Below, in pieces: positions 16,663-26,620 of a DNA stretch of 55,393 bases. The first letter of the stretch is position 1. Every line of letters starts with the position of its first letter. A program made the translations under genes and the position numbers. The notes below the pieces were generated by a model. It was not told the DNA's origin. It saw nothing but the letters and a program-made list of their open reading frames with translations, and did no database searches. Source of the DNA: Prevotellaceae bacterium (GTDB taxonomy: Bacteria; Bacteroidota; Bacteroidia; Bacteroidales; Bacteroidaceae); the NCBI GenBank assembly GCA_028723525.1, contig JAQYET010000037.1:1-55393 (forward strand), given 5' to 3'.

Positions 16663-19600
16663 TTAAGAGTTGTATTCCTGCCAGCTCTTTATCTTCACCT
16701 CTTCGAGCGATACGTTGCAGAAGGCTTCAATGAAAGCCTTGGCGAGGCGTACGTTTGTCATCAGCGGTATGTTGTGGTCGATTGCGCCGCGACGTATCCG
16801 GTATCCGTTGGTGAGTTCGCGGCTCGAATGGTTCTTGGGTTCGTTGATGACGAGGTCGAACTTGTGGTCGGCAATCATGTCCATGACATTGTTCCCGCCA
16901 CCCTCATCGGGCCATGCCACTGCCGTAGCATCCACACCATTCTCCTTGAAGAAATCAGCCGTGCCCGGTGTGGCGTAAATCCTGTAGCCGTTCTTTACCA
17001 AATGGCGTGCCGGTTCGAGCAGCGATACCTTTCCCTTGGCACCTCCCGAGGAGATGAGCACGGCTCCGCCTTCACGTTTTGGCAGTCGGTAGCCGGTTGC
17101 TATGAGTGCGTTGAGCAGTGCTTCGTGTAGGTCGTCGCCCAGACAACCCACCTCGCCGGTGGATGACATGTCAACACCCAGCACCGGGTCGGCATTTTGC
17201 AGTCGTGCAAATGAGAACTGCGACGCCTTAACCCCGATGCGGTCGATGTCGAACTCGCTCTTGTCGGGCTTTTCATAAGGCGCATCAAGCATAATCTTGG
17301 TTGCCGTATCAATGAAGTTACACTTCAGAATTTTCGACACGAATGGGAATGAGCGCGAGGCGCGGAGGTTACATTCAATCACCTTCAGTTCGCGGTTCTT
17401 GGCAAGGAACTGTATGTTGAACGGTCCTGAGATGTTCAGTTCTTCAGCAATCTTGCGGGCAATCTTCTTTATACGGCGCACCGTGGAGAAGTAGATATGC
17501 TGCGCCGGGAACACCATAGTGGCGTCTCCTGAGTGCACGCCGGCATATTCCACGTGCTCCGAAATGGCATATTCCACCACCTTACCCTTGTCTGCCACGG
17601 CGTCGAATTCAATCTCTTTAGTCTCCTGCATGAACCGGCTCACCACCACGGGGAACTCCTTCGACACCTCGGTTGCCATTTTCAGGAAACGCTCCAATTC
17701 CTCGTAGTCGTAACAAACGTTCATGGCTGCGCCTGAAAGCACGTATGACGGGCGCACCAGAACCGGGAACCCTGTCTCGCTCACAAATTCCTTTATGTCG
17801 TCGATAGAGGTAAGTGCTCTCCATGCCGGCTGGTCGATGCCCAGCTTGTCAAGCATTGCCGAGAACTTGTCGCGGTTTTCTGCGCGGTCGATGTCCACCG
17901 GACTTGTTCCCAGTATGGGTATGCTCTGTCTGTGAAGTTTCATCGCGAGGTTGTTCGGGATCTGACCGCCCACGCTCACTATCACGCCACGCGGCTCTTC
18001 AAGGTCTATTACGTCGAGCACACGTTCCATGGAAAGTTCGTCGAAATAGAGGCGGTCGCATATATCATAGTCTGTGGAGACGGTCTCCGGGTTATAGTTT
18101 ATCATTATCGACTTATATCCCAGTTTGCGTGCCGTGTTTATTGCATTCACCGAGCACCAGTCAAATTCCACGCTCGACCCGATGCGGTATGCTCCCGAAC
18201 CGAGCACCACCACCGACTTTTCATTCTTATAATAAGGAACGTCGTTCTGCACCTTTATACCTGTTTTGCTGACAATCTCGCGCCATTCTTCGGTTGTGAG
18301 TTTGTCGGATTTTGTAGGCTCCACGAGCGGCAGATAGGTGAAATAAAGATAGTTTGTGAGTTCCGGATGCTCGCTTGCCACGGTGTTTATGCGCTTCACC
18401 GACGGCATTATGCCGCGTTCCTTACGGAATTTTCTCGTTTGGAGGTTCTCGTTTTCCATGTTTCCTGTCTGCTGTTTGAGCACGAAACGAGCAATCTGAA
18501 AGTCGGAAAATCCTGCCTGCTTAGCCTTGAGCAGGAGTGAGTCGGGTAGGGCTTCAACAGCATCGTATTCCTGCAGTTCATGCTTTATATCCACGATATT
18601 CTTCAGTCGGGAAACAAACCACTTGTCTATCTTTGTAAGTTCTTCTATGCGTTCCACGCTATATCCCTCCTCCAGTGCCTGTGCTATGGCAAAGATGCGT
18701 AGGTCGGTTGGGTTCTGCAGTTCTTCTTCGAGGTTTTCAAACCGTGTATGGTCGTTGCCTACGAAGCCGTGCATGCCCTGTCCTATCATGCGCAGACCCT
18801 TCTGTATCATCTCCTCAAAGGAACGCCCGATACTCATTATTTCTCCCACCGACTTCATGCTTGAGCCGATAAGACGGCTTACGCCGGCGAATTTAGTGAG
18901 GTCCCAGCGCGGAATCTTGCAAATCATGTAGTCGAGTTGCGGGGCAACGTATGCCGAGTTGGGCGTGCCCGGTTCTCCAATCTGGTCGAGGGTGTAGCCC
19001 AATGCAATCTTTGCTGCAACGAAAGCGAGCGGATAACCGGTGGCTTTGGATGCGAGAGCCGATGAGCGCGACAGGCGGGCGTTAATCTCTATTATGCGGT
19101 AGTCGTTTGTTTCGGCATTGAAAGCGAACTGAATGTTACATTCGCCGACGATGTTCAGGTGGCGCACGCAGCGTCTTGCGATGTCTTGCAGCATCTCAAC
19201 CTGCTCTGAAGTAAGCGAACACGTAGGGGCAACCACTATCGACTCGCCGGTGTGTATGCCGAGAGGGTCGAAGTTTTCCATTGATGCTACGGTGAAACAA
19301 TGGTCGTTGGCGTCGCGTATGCACTCGAACTCTATCTCTTTCCAGCCCTTCAGACTTTCCTCCACGAGAACTTGCGGCGCGAAAGTGAATGCACTTTCGG
19401 CAAGACTTCTGAATGTTGTCTCGTCGGGACAGATGCCGGAACCGAGACCGCCGAGCGCGTATGCCGAGCGTATCATTATGGGGAAGCCTATTTTTTCAGC
19501 CGCCTTCAGTGCGTCGTCCATATTTTCCACGGCATGACTTACCGGTGTCTTCATGCCAATCTCATCAAGTCTCTTCACGAAGAGGTCGCGGTCTTCTGTG

Positions 19601-19968
19601 TTCATGATTGCCTCAACACTCGTGCCGAGCACTTCTACGCCATATTCTTTCAGCGTGCCGTTGAGATAGAGTTCCGTACCGCAGTTGAGTGCCGTCTGTC
19701 CTCCGAAAGCGAGCAGTATTCCGTCTGGATGCTCCTTCTTTATTATTTCTGTCACGAAATGGGTGTTCACCGGCTGGAAATAGACTTTATCGGCGATGCC
19801 TTCACTGGTCTGTATCGTTGCAATGTTAGGATTGACGAGCACCGATTTGATGCCTTCTTCTTTCAATGCTTTCAACGCTTGTGAACCGGAATAGTCAAAT
19901 TCGCCGGCCTGTCCGATTTTAAGTGCTCCCGAGCCAAGCACGAGCACCTTCTTTGGTTTTCTCTTCAT
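16663..19968 (-). CDS. carB: Carbamoyl-phosphate synthase large subunit
   Basis: An 1101-residue enzyme that makes carbamoyl phosphate from bicarbonate, ammonia and two ATP for pyrimidine and arginine synthesis. Both ATP-grasp halves are present: the first starts VLVLGSGALKIGQAGEFDYSG, the second VVVLGSGAYRIGSSVEFDW. The C-terminal MGS-like regulatory domain (VLISSGGAKGKVSLLEPA, YATPGTADFF) is intact. The stretch INARLSRSSALASKATGYPL is closer to the CPS domain of eukaryotic CAD than to E. coli CarB (NPRVSRSSALASKATGFP). No carA lies next to it here; the glutamine amidotransferase subunit must be encoded elsewhere. It lies downstream of wzc on the same strand, beyond a hairpin, and no clear promoter is visible in the 50 bp before its start. 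Confidence 0.95.
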   Translation of the reverse strand: MKRKPKKVLVLGSGALKIGQAGEFDYSGSQALKALKEEGIKSVLVNPNIATIQTSEGIADKVYFQPVNTHFVTEIIKKEHPDGILLAFGGQTALNCGTELYLNGTLKEYGVEVLGTSVEAIMNTEDRDLFVKRLDEIGMKTPVSHAVENMDDALKAAEKIGFPIMIRSAYALGGLGSGICPDETTFRSLAESAFTFAPQVLVEESLKGWKEIEFECIRDANDHCFTVASMENFDPLGIHTGESIVVAPTCSLTSEQVEMLQDIARRCVRHLNIVGECNIQFAFNAETNDYRIIEINARLSRSSALASKATGYPLAFVAAKIALGYTLDQIGEPGTPNSAYVAPQLDYMICKIPRWDLTKFAGVSRLIGSSMKSVGEIMSIGRSFEEMIQKGLRMIGQGMHGFVGNDHTRFENLEEELQNPTDLRIFAIAQALEEGYSVERIEELTKIDKWFVSRLKNIVDIKHELQEYDAVEALPDSLLLKAKQAGFSDFQIARFVLKQQTGNMENENLQTRKFRKERGIMPSVKRINTVASEHPELTNYLYFTYLPLVEPTKSDKLTTEEWREIVSKTGIKVQNDVPYYKNEKSVVVLGSGAYRIGSSVEFDWCSVNAINTARKLGYKSIMINYNPETVSTDYDICDRLYFDELSMERVLDVIDLEEPRGVIVSVGGQIPNNLAMKLHRQSIPILGTSPVDIDRAENRDKFSAMLDKLGIDQPAWRALTSIDDIKEFVSETGFPVLVRPSYVLSGAAMNVCYDYEELERFLKMATEVSKEFPVVVSRFMQETKEIEFDAVADKGKVVEYAISEHVEYAGVHSGDATMVFPAQHIYFSTVRRIKKIARKIAEELNISGPFNIQFLAKNRELKVIECNLRASRSFPFVSKILKCNFIDTATKIMLDAPYEKPDKSEFDIDRIGVKASQFSFARLQNADPVLGVDMSSTGEVGCLGDDLHEALLNALIATGYRLPKREGGAVLISSGGAKGKVSLLEPARHLVKNGYRIYATPGTADFFKENGVDATAVAWPDEGGGNNVMDMIADHKFDLVINEPKNHSSRELTNGYRIRRGAIDHNIPLMTNVRLAKAFIEAFCNVSLEEVKIKSWQEYNS

Positions 19969-20019
19969 TTTACGATATTGATTAGATATGTTTATTTAAT
20001 AACAACTGTTTCTATTCGT

Positions 20020-20052
20020 AAATGGCATGTCTGAAAAACAGACATGCCATTT
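20020..20052 (-). terminator. Hairpin between wzc and carB
   Basis: A perfect 14-bp stem (AAATGGCATGTCTG at 20020-20033 with 20039-20052) and a 5-nt loop, 8 bp after the wzc stop. The minus-strand tail is not T-rich, so termination may be partial and allow read-through to carB. Confidence 0.7.
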
Positions 20053-20060
20053 ATTGTGGT

Positions 20061-22532
20061 TTATTTAAGTTTTATTGAACTGTCGTTCTTGTTAGCATAA
20101 TGGCTGTTGCCATATTGACCATAAGAGCCATAATGACCGTACTTGCCGTAACTGCCATATCGTCCGTAACGACCGTACTTGCCATAACTGCCATAGCCGT
20201 AGTAATAGCCGTATTTCTTTTTCGACATGTCGATACCGTTGATTACCAACGCCATGTTCGGAAGTTTCTGCTCGTTGGCAAGTCCGTTGATAAGTTCAAA
20301 ACTTGCCTTCGGAGTGTAGTCTGCGCGACACACATATATGGCAGCATCGGAAACACGCCCTATCTGCAAGGTATCGGTCACGAGACCAACCGGGGCGGTG
20401 TCAATTACAACGAAGTCATACTTGTCACGTATGATACTGATTATCTTGTCAAGTGAGTCTCGCGCAAGAAGTTCTGCAGGGTTGGGAGGAATAGGACCGG
20501 CAAGCAGGAGTTCGAGGTTGTCGTTTATTTCTGACGGCAGAATTTGCTCCTGAATCATGTCCCACGTCGGGTCATCCTTCAACAACAGCGATGTTATTCC
20601 GTGGTGATGGTCTTTTATTTCAAACAATTCTGCAAGTCTCGGCTTACGTATATCAAGACCAATCAGCAAAACTTTTTTCCCGAGAAGCGCAAAACTTACT
20701 GCAAGGTTGGCTGCATTGAACGTTTTTCCCTCTCCCGAAGTGGATGATGTGAACATCACAACCTTTTCGTTCTCTTGCATCATGAACTGGAGGTTTGTTC
20801 GCATAGACCTGAATATTTCCTCCATTTGGTTGTTTTGGTTCTCATACACTACGATGTCTGCCCTTGTCTTAGCCGTTTCGCTTGCCACGGCAACGTCGGC
20901 GAGAATTGGCAGCTTTGTTAGTTTTGCAACGTCATCATGCCCTTCAATCTTGTATCTGAACACGCTTATCAGGAACAAGATAAGAGTAGGAATTCCAATT
21001 GCCAGTACGAGTGCAATGAGGAAAATGATGTTCGGCTTCGGACTTATCATTCCCGTATATGCCGGGTCGTCGATTAGTTTTCCCTTGTCGGCAGTAGCCG
21101 CAAGAGATATTGAGTTCTCCTCACGTTTCTGCAAGAGCATGAGATAAAGCCCCGACTTCACTTCCTGCTGACGACCGATTTGTGTCAACATTCGTTCCTG
21201 TCCCGGTGTTTGTTGTATCTGTCCGGTATATTGCCCATACTGTGAAGCAATGGAGTTACGCTGTATCTCTGCAGTACGGCGTTGCTGGGTCAAAGCCTGC
21301 TGTATGCTTGATGACAGGTCGTTGAGTTCGTCGGTCAACGGGGTTACAACCGGGCTTGACTCGCTTGCGGTTTTAAGCAGGCGGTTGCGTTCTATCACAA
21401 CCTGATTGTATCGGCTTATGAGTTGTGTCGAAGCACCGTCGGAAAGACCTACGTTAGAAGGTATCACCTGATACTTGTTACCGGGCTCTCTTACGTATGA
21501 ACTAAGTTCGTTAAGCAGTTGTATCTGGGTGTTTGCCGTTGCTAATTGCTTTTCATATTCGTTGCTGTTTGCAACGGCGGCAGAACCGTTTATGCCCAAC
21601 TCCACCATATTGTTGCGTCGCTTGTAGGCTTCGAGTTCACCTTCGGTACTGTTCAGTTCGGCATTGATTTTCTCAAGTCGGCTGTTTATGAACTCCTCTG
21701 TTCTGTATGCAACTTGGTTTTTGTCGTCGTTGGCCTGACGGTTGTAACATACCACAAGCTGCTTCAAGAAGTCTGACGCACGGCTTGGGCTCTCGTCTTT
21801 CAGGCTGATTACTGCTATTGATGTCTCTTCCTTTGTCGATGCTTCCAGCCCGGCAACGTATTTTGCCGATACTTTCTTAGGAGAACTTATCACAACAGTC
21901 ATATCGCCATTTTCTTTAAGCGATGCCCTTGGGTTTGCTGTGAATGAAAGTGTTCCTACGCTTGTCTTTATGGATACGGGCAGTGCCTTAATCGTTTGGT
22001 CGATTTCCGTATTTCCTGCCATTCCGGTGACCTTGAAAGTATTCTTGTCTCGTGAAATGTTCAGTTTTATGTCTTCAATAAGATTATTAAGCCCGATTGG
22101 GTCTATGTCCACATTCAGATAATTATCCTTATACATCAACACGTTGTTCACGCGCCCATGCCTTATGTAGTCAACATAGAGTTTCAGGTCTCTCACCACC
22201 TGCTCGGAGAGTTTCTGTGAACGCAGGATTTGTATTTCGTTCATTATTCCCTCATTGTTGTTGATCATACCTGTGGCGAGTGTGCTCTTCAGAGCGGCAT
22301 TACTGTATGATGAACCTTTCTCCGGCTCTTTTATCAGGAGTTGTGCTACAGTCTGATATACAGGTGTTGCGTATCTCAGATAGGCGGCAGCCAACCCGAA
22401 ACAGATTATCGTGGACAACACAAACCACTTCCAGTTAAGTATGAATGCTTTATATATCGATGCGAAACTGAACATCGACTGTTCATTTTCTTCGATAACG
22501 TTCGCTACGTCGTAACTCTTGTTTTCTTCCAT
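20061..22532 (-). CDS. wzc: Wzc-like polysaccharide co-polymerase and tyrosine autokinase
   Basis: An 823-residue inner-membrane protein that controls polysaccharide chain export. A first transmembrane helix (about 34-52) precedes the Wzz domain, then a periplasmic coiled-coil region (about 265-475), the PxxP-containing second transmembrane helix (about 498-525), and a cytoplasmic BY-kinase. The kinase has Walker A SSTSGEGKT (596-604), Walker A' VLLIGLDIRKPRL (from 621) and Walker B FVVIDTAP (from 707). The tail from residue 773 is a run of Tyr-Gly-x triplets with 15 tyrosines, the expected autophosphorylation cluster. It is preceded by rfbA on the same strand (42-bp gap). Other polysaccharide genes are not in the window. 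The symbol is by function, not by proven orthology. Confidence 0.93.
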   Translation of the reverse strand: MEENKSYDVANVIEENEQSMFSFASIYKAFILNWKWFVLSTIICFGLAAAYLRYATPVYQTVAQLLIKEPEKGSSYSNAALKSTLATGMINNNEGIMNEIQILRSQKLSEQVVRDLKLYVDYIRHGRVNNVLMYKDNYLNVDIDPIGLNNLIEDIKLNISRDKNTFKVTGMAGNTEIDQTIKALPVSIKTSVGTLSFTANPRASLKENGDMTVVISSPKKVSAKYVAGLEASTKEETSIAVISLKDESPSRASDFLKQLVVCYNRQANDDKNQVAYRTEEFINSRLEKINAELNSTEGELEAYKRRNNMVELGINGSAAVANSNEYEKQLATANTQIQLLNELSSYVREPGNKYQVIPSNVGLSDGASTQLISRYNQVVIERNRLLKTASESSPVVTPLTDELNDLSSSIQQALTQQRRTAEIQRNSIASQYGQYTGQIQQTPGQERMLTQIGRQQEVKSGLYLMLLQKREENSISLAATADKGKLIDDPAYTGMISPKPNIIFLIALVLAIGIPTLILFLISVFRYKIEGHDDVAKLTKLPILADVAVASETAKTRADIVVYENQNNQMEEIFRSMRTNLQFMMQENEKVVMFTSSTSGEGKTFNAANLAVSFALLGKKVLLIGLDIRKPRLAELFEIKDHHHGITSLLLKDDPTWDMIQEQILPSEINDNLELLLAGPIPPNPAELLARDSLDKIISIIRDKYDFVVIDTAPVGLVTDTLQIGRVSDAAIYVCRADYTPKASFELINGLANEQKLPNMALVINGIDMSKKKYGYYYGYGSYGKYGRYGRYGSYGKYGHYGSYGQYGNSHYANKNDSSIKLK

Positions 22533-22574
22533 TGTTTTCCGATTGTGTTTAGTATGTTTTGGGAAATTGTTGAT

Positions 22575-23450
22575 TTATTCGCTTATCAGACGTTTCAGAT
22601 ATTTTCCGTAGTCGTTCTTCAGCATCGGCTTGGCAAGTTCCGACACACGCTCGGCGTCTATCCAACCATTCGTGTATGCAATCTCCTCAAGACATGCAAT
22701 CTTCAGTCCTTGACGCTTCTCTATCACCTCAATGAAGGTGCTGGCTTCCGACAGACTGTCGTGAGTTCCCGTGTCGAGCCACGCAAAACCGCGCTGAAGA
22801 GTTTGCACCTTTAGGCACTTGCGATTGAGATATTCTTGATTTACGGTGGTAATCTCAAGTTCTCCACGTGCGCTCGGCTTGATGCTTTTGGCAATTTCCA
22901 CAACGCTGTTGGGATAGAAGTAGAGCCCAACAACGGCGTAGTTGCTTTTTGGATTTTCCGGTTTCTCCTCAATAGAGAGGCAGTTGCCTTGCGAGTCAAA
23001 CTCTGCCACACCATACCTTTCCGGGTCGTTCACGTAGTAACCGAATACCGTCGCATTGCCATTTTTCTCTGCATCGACTACGCTTTGCTTCAGTAATTCT
23101 GTAAATCCCACGCCGTGGAAGATGTTGTCTCCGAGCACAAGACACACGCAGTCGTCACCGATGAATTTCTCACCTATTATAAATGCCTGTGCCAATCCGT
23201 CGGGAGATGGCTGTTCGGCATATTCGAAATTCACGCCGATGTCTTTCCCATCGCCAAAGAGACGCTTAAATCCCGGCAGGTCGTGTGGTGTGGAAATAAT
23301 AAGGATGTCTCTTATTCCTGCCTGCATCAGAGCCGAGATGGGGTAGTATATCATCGGCTTGTCGAAGATTGGAATTAACTGCTTACTTATGCCTTTGGTT
23401 ATAGGGTAGAGACGTGTCCCGCTACCTCCGGCAAGAACTATTCCTTTCAT
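22575..23450 (-). CDS. rfbA: Glucose-1-phosphate thymidylyltransferase
   Basis: A 291-residue cytoplasmic enzyme that joins glucose 1-phosphate and dTTP to give dTDP-glucose, the first step to dTDP-L-rhamnose and related sugars. The start [18 protein letters not shown] holds the nucleotide-binding motif; [15 protein letters not shown] and [10 protein letters not shown] are family signatures. The start at 23450 is favoured because the promoter box at 23493-23500 lies between it and the in-frame upstream ATG. rfbB, rfbC and rfbD are not adjacent. It shares a transcript with wzc, which suggests a surface polysaccharide role. Confidence 0.95.
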   Translation of the reverse strand: MKGIVLAGGSGTRLYPITKGISKQLIPIFDKPMIYYPISALMQAGIRDILIISTPHDLPGFKRLFGDGKDIGVNFEYAEQPSPDGLAQAFIIGEKFIGDDCVCLVLGDNIFHGVGFTELLKQSVVDAEKNGNATVFGYYVNDPERYGVAEFDSQGNCLSIEEKPENPKSNYAVVGLYFYPNSVVEIAKSIKPSARGELEITTVNQEYLNRKCLKVQTLQRGFAWLDTGTHDSLSEASTFIEVIEKRQGLKIACLEEIAYTNGWIDAERVSELAKPMLKNDYGKYLKRLISE

Positions 23451-23492
23451 AGAAAAATGTTTTATCCAAAAAGTATCTTTGAAAAATCGTTG

Positions 23493-23523
23493 CAAAGGTA
23501 ATGATTTAATCGGAGATAGCAAC
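23493..23523 (-). promoter_or_regulatory. Promoter of rfbA-wzc
   Basis: The minus strand has GTTG (23523-23520), a 19-bp spacer and TACCTTTG (23500-23493). It is placed back to back with the promoter at 23553-23583. Confidence 0.7.
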
Positions 23524-23552
23524 GGTAATTATGGAGAAATATGACAAAATAT

Positions 23553-23583
23553 TTTGAATTTTCGCAAATAAGGAGTAATTTTG
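23553..23583 (+). promoter_or_regulatory. Promoter of the gene at 23604
   Basis: TTTG at 23553-23556, a 19-bp spacer and TAATTTTG at 23576-23583. Transcription should begin near 23588, so the ATG at 23541 cannot be the start of the downstream gene. Confidence 0.75.
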
Positions 23584-23603
23584 CACGAAATTTTGTAATG
23601 ACC

Positions 23604-24227
23604 ATGAGTTTCCTTAATAAATTATTTAGACGTAAAGACAGTGAAGAAGTCAAGATAGGTGGCATGGAAGACTATATGACTCTTGTCAGAGTTTACTTTC
23701 AGGCATCAATGGCTTCGAGTCTCGGAATAACTAACCTTGCGTGGCTTCCCGACTTGAGAACGTTCAAGACGACGCTGAAGGTGCCGACTGTGAACAACAA
23801 ACTTGGAGTGGGGGAGAAGAGTCAGTGCCGTAAGATGATGAAAGATATGTATGGAACTTCAGACGATTTTTTCAAGGAAATTGATTTAAGCCTGAAGAAA
23901 AATTGCCGTAAGTTGCAGGACATTCAGCCCTACATGATACAGTTCCAAGGGTTTTCTCAAGACCTGATGATGCTCATGGGCAATCTGATGAAGTTCAAGC
24001 TTCGCATGCCCTCTTTCTTCAAGAAAGCCATATACAGCATGACTGAAAAAACCGTAGGCGACATATTTACCAAAAACGACTACAGCGATGCCGGCGTGAT
24101 GAAGGCAGCGATTGCTGTAAGGCAGTATAACAAACGCCTCGGTTTTTCACAAAAGTGGGTGACGGATTTCGTTTATCAGGTGGTAATCCTTGCCAAGAAA
24201 GAGCCCGTAAGGAACAACCAAGACTGA
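23604..24227 (+). CDS. Conserved Bacteroidales protein of unknown function
   Basis: A 207-residue soluble protein beginning MSFLNKLFRRKDSEE (ATG at 23598 is an alternative two codons earlier). No catalytic motif is visible. It is helical and basic, with a LMMLMGNLMKFKLRMP segment and SMTEKTVGDIF near the middle. I recognise it as the type of hypothetical protein found in Bacteroidales beside the cell-division cluster, but no function is known to me. The start was chosen from the promoter at 23553-23583; the leader is then only about 15 nt. The next gene has its own promoter. Confidence 0.8.
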   Translation: MSFLNKLFRRKDSEEVKIGGMEDYMTLVRVYFQASMASSLGITNLAWLPDLRTFKTTLKVPTVNNKLGVGEKSQCRKMMKDMYGTSDDFFKEIDLSLKKNCRKLQDIQPYMIQFQGFSQDLMMLMGNLMKFKLRMPSFFKKAIYSMTEKTVGDIFTKNDYSDAGVMKAAIAVRQYNKRLGFSQKWVTDFVYQVVILAKKEPVRNNQD

Positions 24228-24301
24228 CAACGGGTCTGATAAATGACGAGTTCCATAATAATCGGAATACTAAAAAAATACGAAATTTCGTTATAGAAAT
24301 T

Positions 24302-24332
24302 TTGTTATGTGGTAGAAAAATGCTACTTTTGT
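24302..24332 (+). promoter_or_regulatory. Promoter of the coiled-coil gene-zapA-rny cluster
   Basis: TTTG at 24302-24305, a 19-bp spacer and TACTTTTG at 24325-24332; the ATG follows at 24352. Confidence 0.8.
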
Positions 24333-24351
24333 CGAAAATTGTAGTAGGTAC

Positions 24352-24651
24352 ATGGCTGCAAATGAGAAGACAATAACCCTATTCACGACTCGCGTAAGGC
24401 AGATGATACTCCGTTTCAATCAGTTGAAAAAGGAGAATGAGGAACTATATGCAATGGTTGACGAGCGCGATGAAATGATAAAAAAGTTGGAATCTCAGAA
24501 GCAACAGGCACTCCGTGACTACAATTCGCTGAAGATGGCAAAGATGCTTGAAGTGACAGATGGCGACCTTGAGGAGGCCAAAAAGCGCGTGGCAGGTCTC
24601 ATAAGAGACGTAGATAAGTGTATCACGTTGCTCAGTGGTATGGAAGAATAA
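24352..24651 (+). CDS. Small coiled-coil protein upstream of zapA
   Basis: A 99-residue protein. Residues from about 18 to 65 (LKKENEELYAMVDERDEMIK and onward) show strong heptad character. The end, GLIRDVDKCITLLSGMEE, is typical of the small protein that precedes zapA in Bacteroidetes. The spacing to zapA is 17 bp, so the two are co-transcribed. By position and shape it could be a ZapB-like partner in Z-ring assembly; this is inference. Confidence 0.85.
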   Translation: MAANEKTITLFTTRVRQMILRFNQLKKENEELYAMVDERDEMIKKLESQKQQALRDYNSLKMAKMLEVTDGDLEEAKKRVAGLIRDVDKCITLLSGMEE

Positions 24652-24668
24652 TCTAAATACCGAAGCAA

Positions 24669-24962
24669 ATGGCAGAAGACAGTAATAAATTACACATAAG
24701 ATTGCATGTTTACGACACAGAACTTCCCGTGACCATTGTGCGCGAGGAAGAGGAGTTCTATCGTAGCGCAGCAAAGCTTATAACAGAGATAGTGAACAAT
24801 TACGCGAAGGTTTTCAGGGGGCGTAAGAGCGATAAGGAGCTGCTTTACATGGCTCTGATAGACATCGCGCTGCGATACGTGAAAGACAAAGACCGTAACG
24901 ACACATCTCCTTACGATGATATTCTCGCCAAGATAACTTCGGAAATAGAGGAAGTTTTGTGA
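24669..24962 (+). CDS. zapA: Cell division protein ZapA
   Basis: A 97-residue protein that crosslinks FtsZ filaments at midcell. The N-terminal beta part (LHIRLHVYDTELPVTIVREEEEFYRSAAKLI) matches ZapA, followed by a long helix with LLYMALIDIALRYV. The length is normal. It sits between the coiled-coil gene and rny, an arrangement common in Bacteroidetes. Confidence 0.92.
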   Translation: MAEDSNKLHIRLHVYDTELPVTIVREEEEFYRSAAKLITEIVNNYAKVFRGRKSDKELLYMALIDIALRYVKDKDRNDTSPYDDILAKITSEIEEVL

Positions 24963-25012
24963 AAAGATAGAAATAACGAGAATATTAACATAATAAAAAA
25001 AACTGTTCATTT

Positions 25013-26545
25013 ATGATTTATGCAATAATAGCCGTGGCTGCACTGTTGATTGGTGGCGTCATAGGATATTCCGTTTTCCGTTACATTGCAACGGGAAAAT
25101 ATAACGAGATGCTGTCTGCGGCAGAGAAAGAGGCAGATGTGCTGAAGGAGAAAAAACTATTAGAGGTGAAGGAAACTTTCCTCAACAAGAAAAACGAACT
25201 TGAGAAAGAGGTCAGAACGCGCACGCAACGTATTCAGCAGAATGAGAACAAACTCAAGCAGCGGGAAATCAGTCTCACCCAGAAACAGGAAGAAGTGGCA
25301 AAGCGCAGACAAGAAATCGAGCACCAGCAGCAACGCATCGACAACGAGAAGAAAATCATTGCATTGAAGCAAGAGGAACTGGAGAAGATGCAGTTGCAGG
25401 AACGTGAAAAACTCGAAGAACTCTCCGGATTGAGCGCAGACGAGGCGAAGGCGCGCCTTGTGGAAAGTCTTAAAGACGAAGCGCGCACAGATGCCGCATC
25501 GTATATAAACGAAATAATGGACGAGGCGAAGCTCAATGCAAACCAACAGGCAAAGAAAATCGTAATACAGACAATACAACGCACCGCCACCGAAACAGCA
25601 ATAGAAAACTCGGTCAGCGTATTCCACATAGATAATGACGAGGTGAAGGGACGCATCATAGGTCGTGAGGGGCGCAACATCCGTGCCCTTGAAGCAGCCT
25701 GTGGCGTAGAAATAGTGGTTGACGACACGCCCGAGGCCATCGTTATTTCGGCATTCGACCCCATACGTCGTGAGATTTGCCGCCTCGCACTGCACCAACT
25801 CGTGAGTGACGGACGTATTCATCCCGCACGAATAGAGGAGGTTGTGGCAAAGGTTAAAAAACAGATTGACAACGAGGTGATAGAGACAGGAAAGCGCACG
25901 GCGATAGATCTCGGCATTCATGGTCTCCACCCTGAGCTCATCAGGATTGTAGGAAAGATGAAATATCGTTCCTCCTATGGGCAAAACCTCTTGCAGCACG
26001 CCCGTGAGACAGCAAACCTATGTGCGGTGATGGCGAGCGAGCTCGGACTGAACCCTAAGAAAGCAAAGCGTGCCGGACTGCTTCACGATATTGGTAAGGT
26101 GCCTGATGAGGAAAGCGAACTGCCCCATGCTCTCTACGGAGCGAAGATTGCAGAGAAGTATAAGGAGAAACCCGACATCTGCAATGCTATCGGTGCTCAC
26201 CACGACGAAATGGAAATGCAGACACTGCTCGCGCCAATCGTACAGGTGTGTGATGCCATAAGCGGTGCGCGTCCGGGAGCAAGGCGCGAGATTGTGGAGG
26301 CTTACATAAAGCGTCTTAATGACCTTGAGGCTATCGCAATGAGCTATCCGGGAGTTACAAAGACATACGCAATACAAGCCGGTAGGGAACTGCGCGTAAT
26401 CGTAGGGGCAGACAAGATGGACGACAAGGACACCGAGACGCTTTCCGGAGAGATAGCAACGAAAATACAGAACGAAATGACATATCCGGGACAGGTTAAG
26501 ATAACTGTCATCCGAGAGACACGTTCCGTTGCATACGCTAAATAA
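25013..26545 (+). CDS. rny: Ribonuclease Y
   Basis: A 510-residue membrane-anchored endoribonuclease that starts mRNA decay. An N-terminal transmembrane helix (about 3-25) is followed by a long coiled coil rich in Lys, Glu and Gln (about 30-200), a KH domain ([20 protein letters not shown]) and an HD domain with the metal-binding [12 protein letters not shown] and AIGAHHDE motifs. Length and domain order are standard. It follows zapA by 50 bp and ends before a terminator. Confidence 0.96.
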   Translation: MIYAIIAVAALLIGGVIGYSVFRYIATGKYNEMLSAAEKEADVLKEKKLLEVKETFLNKKNELEKEVRTRTQRIQQNENKLKQREISLTQKQEEVAKRRQEIEHQQQRIDNEKKIIALKQEELEKMQLQEREKLEELSGLSADEAKARLVESLKDEARTDAASYINEIMDEAKLNANQQAKKIVIQTIQRTATETAIENSVSVFHIDNDEVKGRIIGREGRNIRALEAACGVEIVVDDTPEAIVISAFDPIRREICRLALHQLVSDGRIHPARIEEVVAKVKKQIDNEVIETGKRTAIDLGIHGLHPELIRIVGKMKYRSSYGQNLLQHARETANLCAVMASELGLNPKKAKRAGLLHDIGKVPDEESELPHALYGAKIAEKYKEKPDICNAIGAHHDEMEMQTLLAPIVQVCDAISGARPGARREIVEAYIKRLNDLEAIAMSYPGVTKTYAIQAGRELRVIVGADKMDDKDTETLSGEIATKIQNEMTYPGQVKITVIRETRSVAYAK

Positions 26546-26561
26546 TGTGACAACATTGAAA

Positions 26562-26597
26562 GGCATGGAGAAGAACCGGGTTTCTTTCCATGTCTTT
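26562..26597 (+). terminator. Terminator after rny
   Basis: GGCATGGA (26562-26569) pairs with TCCATGTC (26587-26594) including one G-T pair, then a T-rich tail TTTATTTATTT. Confidence 0.75.
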
Positions 26598-26620
26598 ATT
26601 TATTTATAAAGTTAAGTGCT

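Noticed and set aside
20061..23450. A complete capsule or exopolysaccharide locus
   Set aside because: Only rfbA and the Wzc-like kinase are present; no glycosyltransferases, flippase, polymerase or export protein lie nearby, so a locus is not supported.
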